From Exophiala sp. HKRS030 (lineage: Eukaryota > Ascomycota > Eurotiomycetes > Chaetothyriales > Herpotrichiellaceae), in assembly GCA_023897205.1 (NCBI GenBank), contig JAHWDD010000007.1:1860001-1924000 (forward strand): a stretch of DNA of 64,000 nt. The letters run 5' to 3'. Shown here piece by piece: positions 45,835-55,352 of this stretch (its first letter is position 1; every line of letters starts with the position of its first letter). The translations under genes were made by a program, and so were the position numbers. The notes under the pieces are model-generated. The model was not told the origin of the DNA and made no database searches. It was given only the letters and a program-made list of their open reading frames with translations.

Positions 45835-46971
45835 CTACTGCTTCACCAAGGTATACACCTGCCAGGAGTTCTCTTGGATAAGGTGCTTCCGAACCGGTCG
45901 GCCTTGGCCATCAGCGAGGTCAAGGGAAATAGCGACATTGAACCAACCCTCATACTCAATCTCTTCCCGCGTTTCACTCGCATCGTAATGATAGTGTCCG
46001 CCCTTTGCAGTTTCCGCGCTCCCATCCCTCGCCTCGGTAAAACAGTATCTAGAAGCGGTCATCAGCAGGGTGAATTCTTCCGGCCAGTTTACAGGGACTC
46101 CGTACACTACCGCGGTCCTCCAATGATTGCTCCTCAAGCCCTTGCTCTTTATTGATTGCCCGGATCTTGTTGTTGACCTTGGTCAAATTATCAAAGGCGA
46201 CCTCGAAGTCACGATAGACGGTATGGAAATTCTCTGTGACTTGAGACGTGGAATCATGGGGTTGGAGCTCTCTGTTTCCTCGAGGGTTTTCTGCCTGTGT
46301 ATATGTAATTTCATACTTACGGAGCGACCGTTATCATGCGGCTCGAAAGCTCCATCTTGATCCAAAATCCTCAATGCAACGAGCAACAGACCATAGTTGA
46401 TAGTCTTTGCTGATACTGAGTGCGTCTCGTAATTCCGCAAACGTGCCTTGTGCCTGGCATCACCTTCGTTCAAACCCTCCAACCGCATTTCCTTTCTTGG
46501 TTGAATTATCCGATTTATTGTATGGCGGTCAATTTGTGCGAATCGTTTTAGGATATGGGTCACATTTGATGTAACAATCATTTCTGACCGAAATAGGGAC
46601 TTTATCGCATCTGATGACGGAGATTTCTGGTTCGAGTGGTAGCTTTTCTTGTGTCAGGTGTAGACCGTCAAGGAACTCGCTAAGCTCTCTTGAACCATAG
46701 AGTTGGCAGATTTGCAGACCAGTGACATAACTGATATAGACTCCGTCCCAGGGGGAATCTTCTGACACGAATTCATATTCGGAAATCCACCTGGTTATCA
46801 GGACATTGATATCCTGCCTTCTCTTGCCAATTGCCTCGCAAAGTTGACCTCCGTTGATACAATAAGTTCTCCTGCGATAGTAAATTCCCCATTGCCCCAC
46901 TCAAGGGACAAATACTCCGACTGCTCAACCGTGGTAATAAGTTTTGTTTGGTCAAAGAACACAAACCATCT
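45835..46971 (-). pseudogene. Frameshifted gene with KilA-N/APSES-like N-terminal domain
   Basis: Four successive minus-strand frames carry protein-like sequence in order. Frame 1 reads TVEQSEYLSLEWGNGEF. After a shift near 46881-46887 comes YYRRRTYCINGGQLCEAIGK and later WDGVYISYVTGLQICQLYGS, which resembles the KilA-N/APSES DNA-binding fold (RRxxxxYxNxxxLxxAxGxx ... WxxxxxGxxLCxxYG). After another shift (46530-46660) come FRSEMIVTSNVTHILKRFAQ and NYGLLLVALRILDQ. A good intron at 46295-46320 (GTAAGT to CACAG) then leads to an open frame ending at 46049. A final frame at 45835-46137 (SRYCFTEARDGSAETAKGGH) is also protein-like. At least two or three indels are needed, so this is probably a decayed regulatory gene. 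Family assignment is by eye. Confidence 0.45.
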
Positions 46972-48047
46972 TCACCATCTAGCCGGGTCTAAGTGGAAGC
47001 TATGTTTGGTTCATCATTGCTTTATTGGAGGTTCGGTAAATCCGAGGTCGAGTCAAACGATTCGGGAGGATTCTGACATGCGTACTTCAGGGGTATCCGA
47101 AGAAGGCTCAGATCGGTCGACGAATGAGTTATACAGCGTCCCGTGACATTAACGTTATTTGTAAAAGCGTCCTTTCTCGAAATCGGATGAGTCTAGGTTA
47201 AGCTTCGCTATTCTTCCTTGCAGTTCTGTATCCCCATGAGCATATCGAGTCAAAGTGCTTTATTGCTAAGGTATATTGGCGCGTTCGCTGTGATTTAGAC
47301 GGCAAGGTAGATTTAGGTAGATCAGGTTGACAAAGAACCGATAACTAGCTTATTATTGTATTTTTACTTACGAAGTCGGCTACCCTCACTTTATTATATA
47401 GCTACCAAGGTAGGATTAGATTCTATTATTTATCGGTGCTCCCATAGATTATCGAATGAGCCTAGCTACCCCGATTTATTTTGTGCCGACTGCGGTAATA
47501 AATAACAATATCCTGATTGAAGGACCCGTTTGTTCTCTCAAAAGCAGCTTTGAAGGAGAGCCTTGCACGGGTATTCACCGGCCATGCGTTCTAGTGGGCA
47601 CGCAAGCGTTTCATTCTAACGACAAGGATAGAGCAGTGATGGATCCGAAACTTTCGGCCAGGGAGTGCTTGACACCTGTTATTTGACAATTTTGAGGGGA
47701 GAGGTTGTGCTGGGTAGTCAGAATGCTAGTAAATATTAGTTTGAGCGAGGCTAGGAGGGGTTCTTGAGTAGGACGTACTCAAGCTGATGCGTTAAATAGC
47801 GAGGTCCGAGGGATAGTCTTCTGGGCCCGCGACACAGTACTTGTGGGGCGATTTATAATATGTCATCCTGACCGCGGGTATGATACCATACTCGCATACC
47901 TAGCCCATATTTGAAGGCTGAACCGTATGCCTGCCGACATATATAGAGGGCGTGTCGCAGATATAGAGCTGGGAGTCAGGTTACAGATATACTATAACAC
48001 AAAAGATTGCTTCCATATTGTTTAGGACTGACGAACAACACAACACG
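46972..48047. other. AT-rich intergenic region
   Basis: AT-rich, especially 47150-47480, with no coding-like frame. It resembles mutated repeat DNA. It includes the short promoter of the NTF2-like gene. Confidence 0.5.
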
Positions 48048-48533
48048 ATGAGCTCCAGAAACAACTACACCTTCGCCAACCAATGTTCTATTCCATCTCC
48101 ACTCGACAAACAACTTCCTGCCTTCTTCAGATCCTGGGACGATCCCAATTCCAATCATGATTATCTCAATCTCTTCGCACCGGAAGGTCAATTAGTCTAC
48201 GGTACAACGACCACAGGCCGTGAAGCAATTCGCGCTTTTCGCGACGCCATGATCCATCCCATCAACGGGCCCATCGTGGACCTTGAGCACACCTTGATAA
48301 AGTTTTATGTTGTGGCGGGCGGACCTGAGAAGGGAAAGCAGGAGGTTATAGTTAAGGGGTCACTGTGGTATAAGCTGCGAAATGGCCGGAAGATTGATCT
48401 CGATTTTGCTTCTGCCATCAAGTTCGCGGATCCGGGAGATGGAAAAGATCTGCAGGCGGAGTATTATGAGGTCTTCGTGGACTCTCATGAGTTGATTACA
48501 GCGATCAAGGAGATGAACGAGGTAGAGAGGTAG
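48048..48533 (+). CDS. NTF2-like (SnoaL-type) small protein
   Basis: Single exon, 161 residues, ATG at 48048-48050 (an open extension upstream has no ATG). Composition and order fit the cone-shaped NTF2 fold: an N-terminal helix (PLDKQLPAFFRSWDDPNS), NHDYLNLFAPEGQLVYG, TTTGREAIRAFRDAMI, then beta strands ending WYKLRNGRKIDLDFASAIKF. The family includes polyketide cyclases, epoxide hydrolases, dehydratases and non-enzymatic ligand binders. Many Pezizomycotina have such stand-alone proteins of unknown role near secondary or catabolic gene clusters. No intron. Function unassigned. Confidence 0.7.
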   Translation: MSSRNNYTFANQCSIPSPLDKQLPAFFRSWDDPNSNHDYLNLFAPEGQLVYGTTTTGREAIRAFRDAMIHPINGPIVDLEHTLIKFYVVAGGPEKGKQEVIVKGSLWYKLRNGRKIDLDFASAIKFADPGDGKDLQAEYYEVFVDSHELITAIKEMNEVER

Positions 48534-48559
48534 CTTGAAAGAGGAAGACTGGATGAGTT

Positions 48560-48757
48560 GTGTTTGCGGGGTCCCATCTCGACACCCTAGCTGCTCTGCT
48601 AGGTGAGAAGCTTCGTACGATTCGGCAGATCCATCGGTCGGTTGGTCTCATGGCGGTTCTGCTCGTGAGCTTCCACACAGTAGTACCGGTTGTAACGTGG
48701 TCATCTCTTGATTTGGACCATGTCCCGGGCTTGTCTGCTGTCTTAACTACGCCATAG
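48560..48757 (+). pseudogene. Fragment of a ferric reductase transmembrane domain
   Basis: About 65 codons without an ATG start: SHLDTLAALLGEKLRTIRQI followed by HRSVGLMAVLLVSFHTV. This matches the region of fungal ferric-chelate reductases (FRE/NOX superfamily) around the first heme-binding His, where RSHxDxLAxxLGxSLRTxxRIHRSVG is typical. The rest of the protein (remaining spans, FAD and NAD domains) is missing on both sides. It is a small relic only 26 bases past the NTF2-like stop. Confidence 0.7.
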
Positions 48758-49639
48758 AGATACTTATGCCTAGGTATAGGGGGCATCATCACTGTCGTTC
48801 GTTGTTTTCCTTCCTATCCCCATTTTTCGTCGGGTTCCTTACAAACTTTTCATATGGGCACATCTAGCTTCATCGGTGCTGGCCTTGTGGTATATCTGAC
48901 GGCACTTACCCTCTGACACGCCTTTTCCCCGCCACTCGTTATAGGTGTTAGCTGGTTTGTTTGTGTTTTGGTCCCTGGTCCATGGCGATGTCATCCTAAC
49001 GACGAGGTCTGGGGTGATCCGCGAAACGTGGTACGAGGCCACCAATGCGGTCAAGTGCAATTCACGATTATCAACCTTTATGAAGAAAGTTAATAACGAA
49101 TGCTGGAAAACTGGAATGCTGGAAAACTGGAATGCTGGAATACTGGAATGCTGAAATACTGGAATGCTGGAATACTGGAATAGTTGAGATACTTTCATTT
49201 CAACGTTCATTCAATATGGATTAGATAGAAACAAGGTGCTGGCAACCTAAGCTTCCGGGAGGTAGCCATCTGGTGCAAGTGACTTTGTAGGGCGGGAATG
49301 GGGGAAGCGAGCGCGCAAACACATCACGAAAGGGCTTCCGGGACCACAATACGGTCTTCTTGGGAGGGATTCCTCCTTACGCTTGAGGGCACAGTCTCGC
49401 TTTGGGATGATCGGCGGACGTACAGATAACAAAGCGTTGCCTATAAATGTATTGGTCATTTCTGGACGATAAATGGAGATCCCAGCAAGCCAGCTACGCT
49501 TCATGCACGCATTTCCAATGCATACGATGCATCAAACAGCAAACCGAGTACCGCGCTTCCCTGGGATGAACTGATGCCTGCACTTACAGGAAATTGCTTT
49601 AGAAACTGTGGCACCAGAGGCAGCGACCTAGACCCAAGC
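48758..49639. other. Intergenic with minisatellite
   Basis: No gene apart from the 16-bp tandem array at 49098-49186. Confidence 0.5.
49098..49186. repeat. 16-bp minisatellite, about 5.5 units
   Basis: The unit GAATGCTGGAATACTG is repeated five times from 49098 to 49177 with single-base variants (GGAAAACTG in units 1-2, one G-to-A in unit 4), followed by a partial unit. The unit itself is two related 8-mers (GAATGCTG, GAATACTG), so the array arose from an 8-bp ancestor. Confidence 0.95.
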
Positions 49640-50472
49640 TCACGAGTTGAGCATACCGCCATCACAGACGAGAATAGAACCCGTGATGTTGGAAGCCGTA
49701 TCGCCCAACAGGAACAAGACACTATCTGCAAGCTCTTCTGCCTTACCCATTCTTCCTAAGGGGATGGCGGCGATCATACGTTCGGCGACTTGTGGGAAGT
49801 CTTTGATAACGGCGTCAGTCATGGGAGATTCGGTAAATCCTGGGGATCCCCGGTGTTAATTGTGAACAATATGTGAGATGTCGGCGGGTGATGGAACGGC
49901 TGTTCAACACGCAGTTTGAATCTCTCACCTGGAGCAATTGCATTCACGCGAATGCCCTCGGGGGCCCAATCCACCGACCAACATCTCGTGAAACCCACAA
50001 CGGCATGTTTGGCGGTTGAGTAAACGGCCATATTTCGGTAGCCCTTTAAGCCCGCAGCACTGGCCGTGTTGACCAGGACACCGCCACCTTTCTGTCGCTG
50101 GAATTGTCGATATGCCTCGGTCCCCGTGTTCCATACCCCAGTGACGCAGACCTCGATGATCCTGCGGTAGACATCGTCGCTGGCAACGCCATTTTCCACC
50201 GGACAGATGCCAGCGTTGGCGCACATGCCGTCCAGACGCCCGAATTTCTCAACGATCTCTTCGACCCAGCTGTGGACTTCCTCCCGTGAAGTCACGTTCA
50301 CTTTCGTGTAGATGACGTTAGGATTGTTGGCCAATTCTTCCGGTTGGGGAGACAGGTCGGCGACGGCAACCTTGGCTTCCACCGCCAGGAGTTTCCGCAC
50401 AATCGCCAGACCAATGCCCGAGGCACCGCCAGTCACCCCAATAATCTTGCGCTTAAGTGACTTACACTCCAT
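49640..50472 (-). CDS. Classical short-chain dehydrogenase/reductase
   Basis: Two exons, 49929-50472 and 49640-49839, 247 residues, the normal size for a classical SDR. Cofactor motif TGGASGIG at 14-21, with an acidic residue after beta-2 (ADL) suggesting NAD preference. NAG is at 86-88. The catalytic set is Ser138, Tyr151 and Lys155 (YSTAK), followed by the motif IAPGFTESPM, which is restored by splicing. The C-terminal block is ITGSILVCDGGM. The 89-base intron has an ATTAAC-type branch. It may oxidise a secondary alcohol. A link to the Baeyer-Villiger cluster 2 kb away is possible but unproven. Confidence 0.92.
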
Positions 50473-51083
50473 GGTGGAACTTTCAATCGATTGATGACCG
50501 AGTCTGCCGCTGAGTTCTCGAAGTTGGGGAAAGTTTTGCGATCACGTTGGGTGGGTGGGTGGTGAAATCCTGGAGAAATGTCACTCTTAAGTACTTTAGC
50601 AGTGTCCCGTCCCAAAGTCAAAGAAGGCGAGGTGCTTTCTGGAAAAAATCAGATCAAGCTTGCGGCTTCTTCTCGTACGTGTTCGCTTAGATCACCTCGG
50701 GATCTCACGCACGCACACACACGGTAACCGTCTGGATGACCTGTCCCATTTCTAAAAGCTGGCTAGTCGTCAAGTACCGAGGAACTACACGAAATGCGAG
50801 TGGACAAGAGAATACAGAGCATAGCTTCCAGTATCTTGCAACAACATTCTTCCTACACGCATCAATTATGTTCGAGGTCTGCATGTACAATCTTACACGA
50901 CACCAAATGGAGATGAGGACAGGATCCAGCTTATCTCCCCGAATGACGTCCGATTTCTCAAGTAGCGCCGACGCGCGCACGAAAACATATATATAATCTC
51001 CTATACATTTGCGGGAATACTCGACAGAGCAAGTGATTACTTGTTACCAGCTGGTTCGCATAAGTCGTACTGAGGCACACCAA
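50473..51083. other. Intergenic
   Basis: 611 bases holding the SDR promoter and the 3' end of an MFS relic. An alternating purine/pyrimidine stretch, ATATATATAA, occurs at about 50986. No gene is seen. Confidence 0.5.
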
Positions 51084-52262
51084 CTAAGCCTTCTTGGAAA
51101 CCAGGTGTGCCTCGCGAATAGCGTCATCAACCTCCTGAGCAGCCTCATTATCAACGTCACGAGCTTCCTTGATGTGCATGATGCCCTCGCCTCTGGCGTA
51201 GATTTGTCGAGGGACGTGGGAGGTGAACAGGTGGTCGTGGTCCCTCAAATAAAAAGCTGCCAAGACACCGGCAAGATTGACTGCTATCATCGCGTAGCAG
51301 ACCCACGAACATGACTTGACCCGAGCGTCGACCAGCGCGTCCATGACCTGACTCTGAATCGTGGTAGTCATGCCGGGAACACCAGCGATCGCGCTTTCGG
51401 TTCCTAATGCGGTTGCCGCGACCAGCTCACTCAAAGATGATTTGGCAACCCGGCGGCGGTGGTAGCTAAGGGGACAAATGCAGCTATATAGTGAGGAAGT
51501 TTTTTCTGAAGGATAGTGAGATGAATGGCCGTGAATATGAAACCCCACGCTGTTCTAAACAATAAGAGAATCCCTACCATGCCACCACCACGGCGTTAGC
51601 CCGCGAATTATTGTTTCGTTATGGGAGTGGGAGATTAAGTGGGGCGGGAGAAGAAAAGGAAAGAGGCGTACCAAAGACAGTTCCAAGGTCGGCATCATTG
51701 AAGCTCATTTGCACCAGTCCGAGGGGGGTCTACTCCATGATACCATCGGGAAACGTGGCGAAGAAGGAGAAAAGAGCACTTTGAACTTTGTTGTCTCGGT
51801 TGGCGGACGCAAGAGCACCGGAGAATCCGCACACCAAGCAAGACACGACGAGTAATTGGTATTTGACGTGCTTCATGAGGCCGATCAAGAGGCCCCAAAG
51901 CCAGATGCCGCCAATGATACCGAAAGCCACGGTGCAAGAAAGCCCGGCATTCTGTTTCCAATCGTTCCCGCCGACACCGTAAACATTGGCTACATGCGAG
52001 GGCCAAATGGTGGTCGGACCCACCTAAGCGCTGCCCGAGACGGAGGCTATGACGGCCAAGCAGCTGAAACCTCGAACATCCTTGAAGTACATAGGCACCA
52101 CGCGGTTAAAGATCCGCACATATATCTCCCAGAAGAAGAAGGCGATGATGAGAGCGAAAAAAATTGTACCATTATGCGGTCAACTGCATTACCAAGAGAG
52201 ACGAGGAGAAGGGGCTGGACACTGAGAATCAGAATTACAATCTTGGGAAATTTTTGAAATTG
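51084..52262 (-). pseudogene. Decayed MFS efflux transporter (TRI12-like)
   Basis: Conserved transporter sequence can be followed for the C-terminal two thirds: KIVILILSVQPLLLVSL, TIFFALIIAFFFWEIYVRIF, VGPTTIWPSHVANVYGVGG, GFSGALASANRDNKVQSAL, FNDADLGTVFG and finally SELVAATALGTESAIAGVPG. Two in-frame TAG codons (52024-52026 after SGSA; 51730-51732 after GIME) and a one-base frameshift near 51440 break it. The splice acceptor before TIFFALII also looks lost. The N-terminal third is missing. The order of blocks fits fungal multidrug/trichothecene-type pumps. It is probably the former transporter of the adjacent catabolic cluster. Confidence 0.82.
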
Positions 52263-52632
52263 TTATAGAGATCATTGGTGAAAGTACTGTTATAGGGCAT
52301 CAGTTATGAGATACAACACGGTCACATCATTCATTCTTTCCCCATATGTATGCCTTCTGCTAGGTGGTTCTGCTTCCCTCCAAGATGACTGGAGGGGTAG
52401 AAGCTGGGGACCTGCTCGGCATCATGCCTATCTAGAACGATTCCATGGAATCCTATCAACGGCACATTCTGCACTGTGTTTATTGAAGCCCCGGTCATCG
52501 CCATCAAGATGACACAGAATTGTGGAAAGTTGTGGCCGTTCTCGGACCCTGTTCCACTGCACAGGAGGCAGGCAGGCAGCCCTCCTTACGCTAACCGGCA
52601 GTGAGGGGCCAGGCGTTTGTCTACATCGACGC
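52263..52632. other. Short intergenic
   Basis: 370 bases downstream of the Baeyer-Villiger gene. A 58-codon minus-strand ATG frame here has no recognisable family. No gene is called. Confidence 0.5.
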
Positions 52633-54372
52633 TTAGGCTACGATGTCTACCTTGGTTTTGGAAATGCCGTTGACCCCGGCATCCTCGACGTGCGTCTTGG
52701 TTGCCTTGACATCGACTCCGTGCCCTGTAGTTGATATGTTCTGCAACAAAGGCTGAAAGCCTGCAAAACCTTCATTAATCACTCGATGGACAGTATTGTA
52801 AAAGTGGCCCATGCCTCCAAAGTGAAAACGAATGGCTCGCTTCTTGCCCTCTACGTTGTTCCCGAAGAGCCACGAGTTGGTCTCCTTGAACAGACTGCTG
52901 TCGATGACGTTCTCAGCAGAGATAGTCCATTCATCCTCAGCTTGCTTCGTGGCTTCGATGATGGTGCCTTCGCTTCCAGGCCTGGAGCCAGGTAAACGGC
53001 GAGCCCTCTCTGCTCCCGCCAGTAAACCAGAGATCAGCTCAGTATAAGTCTCGACCACCGGAGGATAATTGGCAAAGGGACCCAGCGGCCCGCCGATCAT
53101 CAAGAGGTTGGGGAACTCAGGCACAGATGCTCCGAGGTAAGCGGATGGGCCCCGTTCGCGGGCATCCCAATATTCCTGCAAGCTCTTACCTCCGCGGCCA
53201 CGGATGCGAATGCGGTTGTAGTTTCCATCAACAGCATCGAACCCTGTCGCGAAGACAATGACATCGAGCTCGTGGAAGCCGGCGGTGGTTTCAATACCAT
53301 CCTTTCGAACTGCGACAATGGGCGTCTCTCCAATATGCACAATGTCCACGCCGGGCTGGTTAAATGCATGGTAATAACCATTGTCGCAGATAGGTCGACG
53401 TGCATGCAGCTCGTTCGGTTTGAGCATGCGCGCCTTTTCTGGATCCTGCACGATCGAGTCGATCTTACTCCGGATGAAGTTGCACGCGTGCTCGTTAGCC
53501 GCCTTATTGAAACCAATATCGTTAAATCCACCGTAGTAGAAATTGAAGCCATTGCCTCGTTGCCACAAGTGCTCGAATATCTTCTCCGCTTCTTCGGGCG
53601 GGACTGTGTCATATGGCCTGTTCGACTCAAACAGCTCCATCCCTACATAGGACTGCTTGGCTCTGGAAAAGATTGTGTCGTAGTTGTCATTGGCCCACTG
53701 CCGATATCCGGAGGAAACTGGCCCGTCTCCACTTGGCACACTATATTGGGGATGGCGCTGAAAGGAGACCAGGGACTTGGTGTGGCCTGCAAGAGCGGTG
53801 ATGACCTGAACACCGGTCGAACCGTTGCCAATGACACCCACACGCATTTGAGAGAGGTCTAAGTCGGCTGGCCAACGAGAAGTGTGGACTGTCCGGCCTT
53901 TGAAAGTCTCCAAGCCTGGTATCTTAGGATAATTCGGGGCAGAGAGGACTCCCAATGCTGTAACGACGTATCGAGCATCGATGGTCTCTCCGGTACTCAG
54001 ACTAACATTCCATCGTCCAGTTTCTCCGTTATAAACAGCCGAAGTGAGTTCGGTCTGGAACTGAATGTCCTTATATAGGTCGTGTTTAGTCGCGACGTGC
54101 TGGAAGTATTGGAGGATCTCCTTCTGCTTGAGGTAGTGGTCGGACCAGGGGTAGTTCTGCAGATCATCTTTGTCCCAAGAAAACCGATATATGACGGACT
54201 TCGAGTCACTCATAGCGCCGGGGTAGCGATTCCAGTACCACGTTCCACCCACATCGCTAGCAGTATCAATGACTTTGATTGTGTAGCCTTCGTCTCTTAG
54301 GTGCTTCAGAGCACAAAGGCCGCTAAAGCCGGCCCCAATCACTAGGATATCAAGCTGCGAGGGCAAGGCCAT
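52633..54372 (-). CDS. Baeyer-Villiger monooxygenase (FAD, NADPH)
   Basis: Single exon, 579 residues from the ATG at 54370-54372. FAD-binding GxGxxG is at 13-18 (GAGFSG), followed by DVGGTWYWNRYPG, typical of cyclohexanone-monooxygenase-type enzymes. The class fingerprint FxGxxxHxxxWP is exact at 157-168 (FKGRTVHTSRWP). The second, NADPH-binding dinucleotide motif is GNGSTG (182-187), and ATGFDAVDG is the conserved C-terminal motif. These type I flavoproteins insert oxygen next to a ketone carbonyl to give esters or lactones. The neighbours (lactonase-fold hydrolase, SDR, two regulators) form a logical alcohol-ketone-lactone-hydroxyacid route. The gene has no introns although its neighbours do, which could hint at transfer but is common for this family. 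Confidence 0.96.
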   Translation of the reverse strand: MALPSQLDILVIGAGFSGLCALKHLRDEGYTIKVIDTASDVGGTWYWNRYPGAMSDSKSVIYRFSWDKDDLQNYPWSDHYLKQKEILQYFQHVATKHDLYKDIQFQTELTSAVYNGETGRWNVSLSTGETIDARYVVTALGVLSAPNYPKIPGLETFKGRTVHTSRWPADLDLSQMRVGVIGNGSTGVQVITALAGHTKSLVSFQRHPQYSVPSGDGPVSSGYRQWANDNYDTIFSRAKQSYVGMELFESNRPYDTVPPEEAEKIFEHLWQRGNGFNFYYGGFNDIGFNKAANEHACNFIRSKIDSIVQDPEKARMLKPNELHARRPICDNGYYHAFNQPGVDIVHIGETPIVAVRKDGIETTAGFHELDVIVFATGFDAVDGNYNRIRIRGRGGKSLQEYWDARERGPSAYLGASVPEFPNLLMIGGPLGPFANYPPVVETYTELISGLLAGAERARRLPGSRPGSEGTIIEATKQAEDEWTISAENVIDSSLFKETNSWLFGNNVEGKKRAIRFHFGGMGHFYNTVHRVINEGFAGFQPLLQNISTTGHGVDVKATKTHVEDAGVNGISKTKVDIVA

Positions 54373-55352
54373 TGCGACTTGCTTCTCAGAGTCGCTTCTT
54401 GAATGAACCAAAGGAAGTGATGTGGTGAGATGGTGAAGCAGCGACTTTTGCAGGGACTAAAACTCCACTCAGAAGAGTGCCATGTCGTAGGTTTATAAAC
54501 TGTTGATCCGATGGATAGTCACCGATGGAAGACACATTCCAAGACTTGGTTCAAGGAACAACAACCACAATTCATCCCCCTCGAGCGGCGCCTCAGGCTA
54601 GCTACCTACACTGATTCTCCCGATCGGCCTCAATGGTTTCATTGACCAAACATAATATCAGCTGATAGCCGACTCAGGTGTCCCAATCCCAGGGACCCCC
54701 CGTGAGGGCGGGGACGGCGGGCCCGGAAAGCAGGCGGCTATTGGCTCCTCGCTTCCGCTCGGCCATTGATTCGACATTGCATTAGGTGGCGGTTGTGGGT
54801 CCCTCGGGCCAGCCGTCTGGAGCTAGACAGTTTCGGGGTGAACTCTGAACCTACTGTAGGTCTCTGACAAGTCGGCGATATGGCAATGCGACAGAAATGA
54901 CAACATTTTGCTCGCATCCAACGAGGGACTAGGAATGAGAATGGCTAAATAACATTTGGGCATGAAGCCGTCCGAGACCTCGCATCGGAGGTCTGTAGCA
55001 GCAACGATGGTGCGCACCTAACCCCAGCTATGTTCTCGGCGATGGTAAGATGAGTCCTGCAATCGAGTGAGACACCGACCACCTCATTTCCATGCCCACC
55101 TGGTCAGGATCGAAGCATGGAAAGAGACAGGTCCGGGTCCTGGAATAGCCGGAACAATTAGCCCCTCCTTTCTTAGCGAAGGCTGGAGCTTGGTGCTTCG
55201 AGAATAAATCAAGTGACAGAACCACTGACGGCTAGATACCCGTGTTTCAAGCCAAGTGATAGTTGATTTCCGGAGACCTCGAACAGTCGACTTGAGCAAA
55301 TCATGAAGGAAAGCAGTGAAGTTCAGTCACTTAAGGGAAAAGTAGTCATTAT
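54373..55352. other. Promoter region of the Baeyer-Villiger gene
   Basis: 980 bases. A GC-rich patch at about 54700-54735 contains GGCGGGGACGGCGGGCCCGG with two CGG triplets, possible Zn2Cys6 half-sites. No gene is seen. Confidence 0.5.

Noticed and set aside
52263..52632. N-terminal remainder of the decayed MFS gene
   Set aside because: Translated frames upstream of 52262 show no membrane-span sequence, so the relic is taken to end there.
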